Shown here piece after piece: positions 7,544-13,971 of a DNA stretch of 22,121 bases (its first letter is position 1; every line of letters begins with the position of its first letter). The notes beneath the pieces are model-generated. The model saw nothing but the letters and a program-made list of their open reading frames with translations, was not told where the DNA came from and did no database searches. A program made the translations under genes and the position numbers. The stretch lies in the IMG/VR virus record IMGVR_UViG_3300027754_000483, positions 1-22,121 of that record; one strand, 5' to 3'. Source of the stretch: a virus.

Positions 7544-8138
7544 TGTCTATTTTGTGATGTGGGTTATTTTTATGGTGTGGCATATCAAAAACAAATGCAA
7601 TTCTAACATTATCTCCAATATTTACAGAAGAATGTTCAAGTTTATTATTAAACCAAAAAAAAGTTCCTGGTTCTATAATTACATTTTCATCATCTACAGT
7701 ATAACAATATCTTCCCTGAATTGATATATGATATCTATCTTTAGTTAAATAATAATTCCCAAAGTCAACATGTTTTCCAACTTTACCACCTATCGGTATT
7801 CCCAAAAAACCACACCTTTTAAGTTTATCAAATTTTTTAAATCTTTTTTTAATTAAATTTAAAATTTCTGTATGTTTCTCATATGCAGGAGTTTTAATGC
7901 AAATTTCCGTATCGCCAACATATTCATCTTTTTTGTTTATTCCCCCTATTATTAATTGCAGTACGTCAGCAGTTACGGTGTATTTTGTGGGATCAAGTTG
8001 TTGAGTCTTTTCTATTTTTTTTTGAGACCCCCAATCATCAACATTTTTTTGCAGTTGTTTTAAAACTCCAGAAACATCTATACCAGTTTCAATTATTTTT
8101 ATTTTTTTAGATTTATAAGTATTATTTACCAGATCCAT
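7536..8138 (-). CDS. Aspartyl/asparaginyl beta-hydroxylase-like 2-oxoglutarate oxygenase
   Basis: The 200-aa protein has a double-stranded beta-helix with the iron triad HVD (H123, D125) and a distal His (H169, in KLEHSSVN). Arg179 (NVRIAFVFD) follows 10 residues later and is the expected 2-oxoglutarate ligand. This arrangement is typical of the Asp/Asn hydroxylase (PF05118-like) group, which hydroxylates protein side chains or related substrates. The tail is His-rich (MPHHKNNPHHK). ATG 8138 is preferred over an in-frame TTG at 8159 because GTGAG sits 7 bases before it. It overlaps uvsX by 17 bases and gp41 by 8. Its codons look more A/T-rich than its neighbours. The substrate is unknown. Confidence 0.75.
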   Translation of the reverse strand: MDLVNNTYKSKKIKIIETGIDVSGVLKQLQKNVDDWGSQKKIEKTQQLDPTKYTVTADVLQLIIGGINKKDEYVGDTEICIKTPAYEKHTEILNLIKKRFKKFDKLKRCGFLGIPIGGKVGKHVDFGNYYLTKDRYHISIQGRYCYTVDDENVIIEPGTFFWFNNKLEHSSVNIGDNVRIAFVFDMPHHKNNPHHKIDNG

Positions 8139-9129
8139 AACTAAACTCACTTTTAGCAATCACATCAAGTTTTTCCATTACTTCTAGATTAAAATACTTT
8201 TCAGGATCTTTTAGTATGTCCTTACCATAGATTTTTTTACCATCCATTTCATATCTTCCTGCGACATTTTTCCACATTCCACCAATCTCACCAAGCTCAA
8301 GTAATCCATAATACTTATCAAGTCCACGTTCATCATAAAATAACCGAATTTCAACTTGCTTATTTTCTTTACTTAATCTTGATTTTTGTGTTTTGGCACG
8401 AATAATATTTCCTATAACTTCTGTTCCATCTTTTTCTTTTGACTTTGATAAGTATACGATTGTAGATGATGCATATTGCAATCCAGATCCACCTGACATT
8501 TGCTTACCACCATAAAGACTCATACTTTCATATGTGTGATTGGTGACTATCATAGGAATATTTGCCTGACCCAACTTAAGAGTCAACATTCTAAAAGCAC
8601 CCTTAATCAGTTGTGCCTTAGTCATATCACGAGTATCTTTCTCGGCAAGTGTATCTGTGATTTCTTTATTAGTAGAGAGCATACCCAAAGAGTCAAGTAC
8701 AAACATACAAGGACTCCTTTCACTCTTTGTCTTTTTTAGATACATATCAACTGCCTTCAGAGTCTTATTACGGAAATCTTCAATCGTGACTACATTGACA
8801 ACCACCAGGCGAGTTGTGTCAATTCCCCTACCTTCCAAAAGGGACTTTGTGATTGCTGCTTCAGTATCAAAATACAAACAGTATCCAGTAGGATTATTAT
8901 CAAGGAAATTTTTAACGACGGCAAGACTGAAGAAAGTTTTTCCAGTAGAAGTTTCCCCTGCGATTGCAGTAATCTTGTTCCCAGAAACACCACCAAAGAT
9001 GCTACCAGATACAAGAGCGTTAAAAATGTAGCTGCCAGTATCCACATACGTTTCAGTTTCGTCAATCTCTGATGCCAGTTGTGTGTATTCTCCACCAATT
9101 TCTTTTACAATTTCTTTTAAGAAATCCAT
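8122..9129 (-). CDS. uvsX: RecA-like recombinase UvsX
   Basis: Forms filaments on single-stranded DNA and drives strand exchange and recombination-dependent replication. Walker A is GETSTGKT (58-65). The Walker B strand is CMFVLDSLGML, and the region MIVTNHTYES is followed by the mobile-loop segment QMSGGSGLQYASS. The length of 335 aa is typical of cyanophage UvsX, shorter than T4 (391). The start is ATG 9129 with GGAG further upstream, just after the 46-aa microprotein stop. The C-terminus overlaps the hydroxylase-like gene. Confidence 0.95.
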   Translation of the reverse strand: MDFLKEIVKEIGGEYTQLASEIDETETYVDTGSYIFNALVSGSIFGGVSGNKITAIAGETSTGKTFFSLAVVKNFLDNNPTGYCLYFDTEAAITKSLLEGRGIDTTRLVVVNVVTIEDFRNKTLKAVDMYLKKTKSERSPCMFVLDSLGMLSTNKEITDTLAEKDTRDMTKAQLIKGAFRMLTLKLGQANIPMIVTNHTYESMSLYGGKQMSGGSGLQYASSTIVYLSKSKEKDGTEVIGNIIRAKTQKSRLSKENKQVEIRLFYDERGLDKYYGLLELGEIGGMWKNVAGRYEMDGKKIYGKDILKDPEKYFNLEVMEKLDVIAKSEFSYGSGK

Positions 9130-9132
9130 AAT

Positions 9133-9273
9133 TTAGTTGTTCTCCGTAATATAAACATAGTCAGGGTGTTTTGTCTTAAATGCTTCTACTTGTTCTTGTG
9201 TTTTCAAGTATATAGAAAGAGCCGTTTTTGGGTGTTCTTTAAAATAATACTTAACCTGTATTAAATTTTTCAT
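9133..9273 (-). CDS. Microprotein between polymerase and uvsX (46 aa)
   Basis: A 46-residue frame, MKNLIQVKYYFKEHPK to YITENN, basic and aromatic, without a known motif. Its ATG shares one base with the TAA of the preceding 54-aa gene (TAATG), which suggests reinitiation coupling, and GGAG lies about 10 bases upstream. It ends 3 bases before the uvsX start. With its neighbour it fills the gp43-uvsX gap completely, which supports it as a real gene. The function is unknown. Confidence 0.6.
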   Translation of the reverse strand: MKNLIQVKYYFKEHPKTALSIYLKTQEQVEAFKTKHPDYVYITENN

Positions 9274-9437
9274 TATGCAACCACTCCGTATTTTTCTCTT
9301 AGAATTTTTTTGTAAGGTAGTCCTTGGTCTTTAAGTTCTTTTATTAATTTCAGTCTATGGTATAATGATGCATCACCTCCAAGACTCATTGCTTTAATAA
9401 TCGTATTCAGTTCTTCGTCTGTAATCGGTAAATCCAT
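9273..9437 (-). CDS. Microprotein directly after DNA polymerase (54 aa)
   Basis: A 54-residue frame, MDLPITDEELNTIIKAMSLG to LREKYGVVA, predicted as short helices with an acidic start and basic end. Its ATG overlaps the gp43 stop (TAATG), so it is probably translated by reinitiation after the polymerase. DEELNTII and YKKILREKYG look like a small helical DNA- or protein-binding unit, but I recognise no family. Same-strand coupling on both sides supports expression. Confidence 0.65.
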   Translation of the reverse strand: MDLPITDEELNTIIKAMSLGGDASLYHRLKLIKELKDQGLPYKKILREKYGVVA

Positions 9438-11938
9438 TAGGTAAAAAATGACTCCAAATTAGAAGTGTATTCAGTTTTCCATCCAATCACATCAAGAATT
9501 GATTTCAAAGGATCTAAAAATGCTTTTTCAAATTGTAATTCATAGTCAATGTATTTGTCAAGTTTAAGTTCTTTTGGAAACTCTGAGATAAATGAGATTA
9601 CATTTTCGTGAATTATATTTGGTTTTTTGAGGTAGATAAATTTAATCTTTTCTCCATTTTTTATAATAGAATACTTATTTGAAAGTTTATTTTGTTTTAT
9701 ATAGTGATTATAAAGTAGTGCCCCACGAACATGAATTGGAGTTCCTTTTGAGTAGATTGAACTTGATGAATAATATTTTTCAACATCAGACACTGACCTT
9801 GGAAATGAAAGTTCTTCTGGGGAAAGACTTTTAAACTCCTGGCGAGCATTTTCAATAAACTCAATTACCTCATCTTCAGTTCCATTCATCATTAATTTAA
9901 GAGCACTCTTAATCATCTTACGGCAAGGAGCAGGAGTTGATGACTTAACTGCCTCAATACCCATTATCTTGAGTTTAGGTTCTTCATAACGAACACCCTC
10001 AACATCCCAGGCATTTAGAATATATCTCTTTTTAGCAGTCCAAATACCACGATCAGCAATAGTTTCTCTTTTCATTTGCATTTTTTGATCGTAGGCATTT
10101 ACATATTCTGCCAGTTCTTGGTAAGAATTTTCAATATACTTTTCAAGTTCCACCGAACAGATCTTATCAAGGAACGAAATAATGCCTTCAGAAGTTTTCT
10201 CTCTTCCCTTGTATATCTTGTCAACCAAAGGACCCATATGAAGGTAGATACTATCAGTATCAGAAGCAATAACATAATCAACTTCATCTGTCTTAAGAAG
10301 TTTATTTAGATACAAATTCATCTTATTTTCAATCCAACGAATCGCAACTTGTCCTGATGTTGTGATTGCCTCAGCATTTGCTAACTTATAATAACGAAAA
10401 TATTCATTACCTACGGCTCCATAAGCAGAGTTCAAAGAAATCTTTTTTGCCATTTGTATGTTATTACAACGAGCAATTTCTTTCTCTAATTTTTTAGTTG
10501 GAGTTTTTTCATATTGTTTCTTTGCCTCAAGCATCTTCTTTTTGTAAATAACTCTTTCGTTATACATTTTTTCCATTAATTCTGGAAGAAATCCACGAAC
10601 GTCTTTACGATACATTGCTCCATTAGGACATACCGCATAATCTTTATAATCAGAAAAATCAAGTTGCTTACTTAAAATATTATCTACTGATACTGTAGGA
10701 TGCTTTTCATCTAATAAAGTTTCTGGTGAAATATTATAACCCATTATCAAGTGAGGATATAGACTATTCAAGTCAAAACTTACAACATAATCATACATTC
10801 CTGGTTTTGGTTCTTTTACATATGCTCCAGCAAACTTTCCATTCTTTACAGAACTATCTTTTTGTGGGATAACAATATTTCTTTTCTTTAAGTAATTGTA
10901 AATAATTGCATCCCAAGTTCTTACTTGATAAAATATATCACCATAGTTTACTTTCGCATCATATGCCATCGTAAGAATAAGTTCGATCAGTTTCATCTTG
11001 TCTTCTAAACGATCAACAAGTTCTACGTCAACAATATTATATTCAATAAACTTTTGCCAACCGTGAGTATAAAACTCTTTAAAAGTATCAAATTCAGAGT
11101 GATCTAATTTTTTCTGCCCAAGTTCTACTTCTGCAATATAGTCCAGACGATATGACTCTTGTGCCTTATATGTAAACTTCTTATACAAGTCCATATAATC
11201 AAGTTGAGTGATTCCACCAACATCAAAGACTGTATGTTTACGTCCTGTGAGATATATTTCTCCTTCAGTCACCAACCCCCAGTTAGAAAAACGTTTCATC
11301 AGTTTTTCACCAAGAACACGATCTAAACGTTTGCAAATATAAGGAATATCGTATAGTTGAATATTCCATCCTGTAATCACATCAGGAACATCAATCATCC
11401 AATGATGAATAAAAGAATTAAGAAGTTCATATTCACTTGGACAATAATGATAAGTTACATCACTCCGATTATTTACAAATGGTTTTACCCCCCAGGTTAT
11501 TATTTTTTTAGTATTGTAATCTTGAACACTAATCGCAAGAATTTCTTCAGTACAAGACTCTACATCAGGAAATCCCTCTTCTGACGATACTTCAATATCA
11601 AGAGTAACAAGTTTGATTTGACTGATATCAAATTTAATCTCATCATCTGGATAGTTTTCTGAAATATATTGATAGACATACCTGTCCTGGCCATATATTT
11701 CAAACCCTTCAATATCTTTATACTTATTAAAAAACTCTCTACAATCTCTTACTGTTCCTGGTTGAATTGATTCAACATTTTCACCATTTAAAGTTTTATA
11801 TTTTGACTGTTTTTTTGTTGGAATAAAAAGAGTTGGAGAAAAATCTCTTCTTGTTTCATATCTTTTACCATCCTCTACTCCACGAATCAAAAATTGATTG
11901 CCAATCAATTGAACATTTGTATAAAAATTTGAAGACAT
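9437..11938 (-). CDS. 43: Family B DNA polymerase gp43
   Basis: Replicative polymerase with proofreading. Exonuclease motifs are DIEVSSEEG (about 114), GWNIQLYD (about 190) and YNIVDVELVD (about 300). Polymerase motif A is DLNSLYP (about 389), motif B KKISLNSAYG (about 498) and motif C SDTDSIY (about 559), followed by KKRYILNAWD. The C-terminus NLESFFT resembles the peptide by which T4 gp43 docks on the clamp gp45. ATG 11938 (833 aa, one base after the upstream TAA) is preferred to an in-frame TTG at 11947. The length is slightly below T4 (898). No intein or split is seen. Confidence 0.97.
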   Translation of the reverse strand: MSSNFYTNVQLIGNQFLIRGVEDGKRYETRRDFSPTLFIPTKKQSKYKTLNGENVESIQPGTVRDCREFFNKYKDIEGFEIYGQDRYVYQYISENYPDDEIKFDISQIKLVTLDIEVSSEEGFPDVESCTEEILAISVQDYNTKKIITWGVKPFVNNRSDVTYHYCPSEYELLNSFIHHWMIDVPDVITGWNIQLYDIPYICKRLDRVLGEKLMKRFSNWGLVTEGEIYLTGRKHTVFDVGGITQLDYMDLYKKFTYKAQESYRLDYIAEVELGQKKLDHSEFDTFKEFYTHGWQKFIEYNIVDVELVDRLEDKMKLIELILTMAYDAKVNYGDIFYQVRTWDAIIYNYLKKRNIVIPQKDSSVKNGKFAGAYVKEPKPGMYDYVVSFDLNSLYPHLIMGYNISPETLLDEKHPTVSVDNILSKQLDFSDYKDYAVCPNGAMYRKDVRGFLPELMEKMYNERVIYKKKMLEAKKQYEKTPTKKLEKEIARCNNIQMAKKISLNSAYGAVGNEYFRYYKLANAEAITTSGQVAIRWIENKMNLYLNKLLKTDEVDYVIASDTDSIYLHMGPLVDKIYKGREKTSEGIISFLDKICSVELEKYIENSYQELAEYVNAYDQKMQMKRETIADRGIWTAKKRYILNAWDVEGVRYEEPKLKIMGIEAVKSSTPAPCRKMIKSALKLMMNGTEDEVIEFIENARQEFKSLSPEELSFPRSVSDVEKYYSSSSIYSKGTPIHVRGALLYNHYIKQNKLSNKYSIIKNGEKIKFIYLKKPNIIHENVISFISEFPKELKLDKYIDYELQFEKAFLDPLKSILDVIGWKTEYTSNLESFFT

Positions 11939-11939
11939 T

Positions 11940-12188
11940 TTACTCAATTAGTTTTTCATATTTTTTTAAGATTAAATTAACTGGATCAATAATAGTTAAT
12001 ACCTTATCAGAGTGAATCATAAAACTATTCTGTGATGTATAATCTAACATCCAAGGGGTTAATGTCATATCAGAATTCACTACAAATGGTTCTATTAATC
12101 TGCAGTCTGGTTCTCCCAGTTCAGAACCAACTTCCTCAATCTGACTTATCAGAATTTCCTTGTTCAGAAGAACTAGAATCTTTATCAT
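11940..12188 (-). CDS. Sm-like small protein upstream of gp43 (82 aa)
   Basis: The protein begins MIKILVLLNKEILISQIEEV and continues with LIEPFVV, LTPWMLDY and KVLTIIDPVNLILKKYEKL. The same order of elements occurs in the next gene upstream (12136-12519), so the two look like diverged paralogues. The beta-barrel pattern resembles the Sm-like protein of presumed cyanophage origin whose structure has been solved; that link is from memory. Sm/Hfq-type folds usually bind RNA. ATG 12188 is chosen because GGAAAG lies 4-5 bases upstream, while the earlier ATG at 12200 has no clear ribosome site. It overlaps the upstream gene by 53 bases and ends one base before gp43. Confidence 0.7.
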   Translation of the reverse strand: MIKILVLLNKEILISQIEEVGSELGEPDCRLIEPFVVNSDMTLTPWMLDYTSQNSFMIHSDKVLTIIDPVNLILKKYEKLIE

Positions 12189-12519
12189 TTTTCTTTCCAT
12201 AGTTTACAATGTCTTCAATATACATTTGTTTGAGTTTATCTACTGGTTCAACCATAGTGATTAACCAGTCAGAAGGAACAGGTATTTTTTCCTCTTTAGA
12301 CAAAGGTATCCAGGGGAAAAGAGATACCTCAAATCCTGCTTTTTTCATTCCTTGAGTTTCATTTTCTGTTAGAAGATTTGGATTTCTCATTTTAACAACA
12401 CAAGGTTTATCCAAGTAATATCCAATAACTCTTTGATTTTCTTCTTCACCAACACACATTTCATTTACGTCTGCGATGATATCTTCGCCAGACTTAAGAA
12501 GCATCAGTTTAATCGTCAT
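12136..12519 (-). CDS. Sm-like small protein with an acidic/Ser tail (127 aa)
   Basis: The protein begins MTIKLMLLKSGEDIIADVNE, continues with YYLDKPCVVKM and SLFPWIPLSKEEKIPV, and ends its fold with WLITMVEPVDKLKQMY. A Ser/Asp/Lys tail (about 108-127) follows. The LKSGEDIIADV opening and the PW and VEPVDKL elements mark a small beta-barrel family resembling Sm-like cyanophage proteins. RNA binding would suit a gene placed just ahead of the polymerase, but that is inference. ATG 12519 is chosen because GGGAGA is just upstream; the longer TTG frame from 12570 would start inside the promoter-terminator element. Confidence 0.7.
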   Translation of the reverse strand: MTIKLMLLKSGEDIIADVNEMCVGEEENQRVIGYYLDKPCVVKMRNPNLLTENETQGMKKAGFEVSLFPWIPLSKEEKIPVPSDWLITMVEPVDKLKQMYIEDIVNYGKKNDKDSSSSEQGNSDKSD

Positions 12520-12540
12520 AGTTCTCCCATACCTCAGTGA

Positions 12541-12570
12541 ATTATAGCACAAAAAAAGGGGAGGTGTCAA
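12541..12570 (-). promoter_or_regulatory. Consensus sigma70 promoter with extended -10
   Basis: The minus strand shows a perfect -35 TTGACA (12565-12570), an 18-base spacer and a perfect extended -10 TGCTATAAT (TATAAT at 12541-12546). The -35 lies in the 3' arm of the hsp20 terminator. It should drive the Sm-like genes, gp43 and downstream genes using host RNA polymerase, probably early. Confidence 0.85.
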
Positions 12571-12593
12571 CTGGATTTTACCAGTTACCTCCC
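12551..12593 (-). terminator. Intrinsic terminator after hsp20
   Basis: The minus strand shows GGGAGGT then AACTGG (12581-12593), a 6-base loop, CCAGTT, a 3-base bulge and ACCTCCC (12559-12565). A C and seven T bases follow. This gives 13 paired bases. The 3' arm also holds the -35 of the next promoter. Confidence 0.8.
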
Positions 12594-12623
12594 TGCAGCA
12601 ACGATAGTTTAGCTCATTGTTAT

Positions 12624-13058
12624 TTATAGATAATCTTTTCTCTTATGTGATTCTGGAACGATTCTTCCCAAAATTACTGTAAGTAATCCGTCTTCAAAAT
12701 TTACAGAAGAGACTTCTGTATCATCAGCAAGAGTCCAAGTTCTAGTAAAACTTCTTTGTGCTAAACCTTTATGTAAATAATTTGTCTCAGTTTCTTTATC
12801 TTCTTTTTGTCCTTCAATAAAAAGTTTTCCATCTTGTGTATAAACAAGTACTTCTTTTTTAGAAAATCCAGCAAGTGCGAGTTCTAAACGTGACTCTACA
12901 TTACTGATTTGAACTAGATTATATGGTGGATAATTTGAAGTTGTTTCGTGAAGGTTAAATAGACGATCAAAATATTCGTCCATTCCAATACTATTACGAG
13001 TAATCCTATCCATCAGGGCAGGAAGATCGGCAGATGTGTACCTAGAAAGATTAGTCAT
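12624..13058 (-). CDS. hsp20: Small heat-shock protein Hsp20
   Basis: A 144-aa alpha-crystallin-type chaperone, a characteristic gene of cyanomyoviruses in this position. The N-terminal arm (MDEYFDRLFNLHE) leads into the beta-sandwich (about 44-125). It contains YNLVQISNVESRLELALAGF, DGKLFIEGQKED, SFTRTWTLADDTE and NFEDGLLTVIL, the last being the family's GxL-type motif. A short basic C-terminus follows. It probably protects nascent or host proteins during infection. The ribosome site TAAGGAG lies 5 bases before the ATG, the best in the window. It has its own promoter (13117-13125) and a terminator on each side, so it forms a single-gene cassette. Confidence 0.92.
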   Translation of the reverse strand: MTNLSRYTSADLPALMDRITRNSIGMDEYFDRLFNLHETTSNYPPYNLVQISNVESRLELALAGFSKKEVLVYTQDGKLFIEGQKEDKETETNYLHKGLAQRSFTRTWTLADDTEVSSVNFEDGLLTVILGRIVPESHKRKDYL

Positions 13059-13116
13059 TTTTGCTCCTTAGAAAGCGAGATTTGATAGTGCGAACCCTTA
13101 CGGCATTCACATTACT

Positions 13117-13125
13117 AATTATAAC
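13117..13125 (-). promoter_or_regulatory. Extended -10 promoter for hsp20 (TGTTATAAT)
   Basis: The minus strand reads TGTTATAAT (TGnTATAAT). At 17-base spacing the -35 position is CTCCCT, not a consensus, so activity would rest on the extended -10. It lies just below the regA terminator and about 60 bases before the hsp20 ATG. Confidence 0.65.
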
Positions 13126-13133
13126 AGAAAGCA

Positions 13134-13158
13134 CAAAAAAAGGGAGTGTGGAACTCCC
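13134..13158 (-). terminator. Intrinsic terminator after regA
   Basis: On the minus strand AGGGAGT (13152-13158) pairs perfectly with ACTCCCT (13140-13146) around a 5-base loop, and T7 follows. It lies 8 bases after the regA stop and ends the gp44-gp62-regA unit. Confidence 0.85.
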
Positions 13159-13165
13159 TACTTTA

Positions 13166-13603
13166 TTATTCGGTTTCTGCTGCTTTCACTTTCTTACCAA
13201 TATTATATTTCTGTTCTAAAATCCATTCTTCTTTATCTTTATATGCCAAAACTTTGATTTGATTAAGTGGGGCAATATCAACAACTTCATCTGGATTTAC
13301 AACAGATAATAGTCCCCAATCTAAAAGAAGACGAACAATACGATTACGTCTTTGAACATCGTTTAAAGTTAGATTGGCGTGTTTACCATCCAGAGCAAAT
13401 AACTCTTTAAAGTGGACAATATAATATCTACCTTGCTTATGTAGAATGTGACAAGATTGGTAAAGTTTTTTTTCTTTACGTGATGCTACTCCGATACGTG
13501 TCAAAGTCTCACGAACTTTAAGAAAATCATCTGGTTCATTTAATAGAACCTCAATCATCATACTTGGTGTCCACTGTACTTGTGGTTCTACCGTGATAGT
13601 CAT
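13166..13603 (-). CDS. regA: Translational repressor RegA
   Basis: RegA binds the start region of early mRNAs, including those of the clamp and clamp-loader genes in T4, and blocks ribosome entry. From residue 16 the sequence follows T4 RegA closely: IEVLLNEPDDFLKVRETLTR, LYQSCHILHKQGRYYIVHFK and NRIVRLLLDWGL. The protein is 145 aa against 122 in T4, because of about 15 extra N-terminal residues plus a slightly longer tail. GGAGG lies close before ATG 13603, which supports the long form; the internal ATG pair at residues 15-16 has no comparable site. The start overlaps the gp62 stop by ATGA. Confidence 0.95.
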   Translation of the reverse strand: MTITVEPQVQWTPSMMIEVLLNEPDDFLKVRETLTRIGVASRKEKKLYQSCHILHKQGRYYIVHFKELFALDGKHANLTLNDVQRRNRIVRLLLDWGLLSVVNPDEVVDIAPLNQIKVLAYKDKEEWILEQKYNIGKKVKAAETE

Positions 13604-13971
13604 CGTCTTCCTCCAGTATCAAGTCGCTGTTTAATAAAAATAATCTGATCTTTTGATAAGATTTTTAAAACTTGTAATGCTTTTTCATTACTATATCCAT
13701 AGTATTTCTTAATACATTCCAAATCTTCAATTTTATCCTTATAAACCCAGGGAGAAAATCTCCTCTGTTTTCTAATAGTATTTAGATAAAATGTATATTG
13801 CATATCTTTATCTAAAGAGTGATTAAGATTTATTTCGTTTGCATACAATATGCAATCAACATATGCAGATAAACAACGATTGATAATAAAGGGTGGATAT
13901 GATTTAATATCCTCTGACAAATCCTTTTTATTATCATTAATTGAGTTCAACCAATCTTTAAGTTCAGTCAT
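13600..13971 (-). CDS. 62: Clamp loader small subunit gp62
   Basis: Small subunit of the gp44/gp62 complex that loads the gp45 clamp. It is 123 aa, shorter than T4 gp62 (187), as usual for cyanophages. Diagnostic segments are MTELKDWLNSIN, YPPFIINRCLS, NTIRKQRRFSPWVYK and YYGYSNEKALQVLKILS. ATGA overlaps at both ends couple it to the DruA-like gene and to regA. In T4 it follows gene 44 directly; here a foreign gene intervenes. Confidence 0.93.
   Translation of the reverse strand: MTELKDWLNSINDNKKDLSEDIKSYPPFIINRCLSAYVDCILYANEINLNHSLDKDMQYTFYLNTIRKQRRFSPWVYKDKIEDLECIKKYYGYSNEKALQVLKILSKDQIIFIKQRLDTGGRR

Noticed and set aside
12520-12570. Longer TTG start (12570) for the 127-aa Sm-like gene
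   Set aside because: The extension would be encoded by the terminator-promoter element, and ATG 12519 has a good ribosome site.
12621-12628. TATAAATA at the hsp20 stop codon as a late promoter
   Set aside because: It coincides with the codons CTA TAA, a terminator lies between it and the next gene about 100 bases away, and a consensus early promoter already serves that gene. Chance is more likely, though not excluded.
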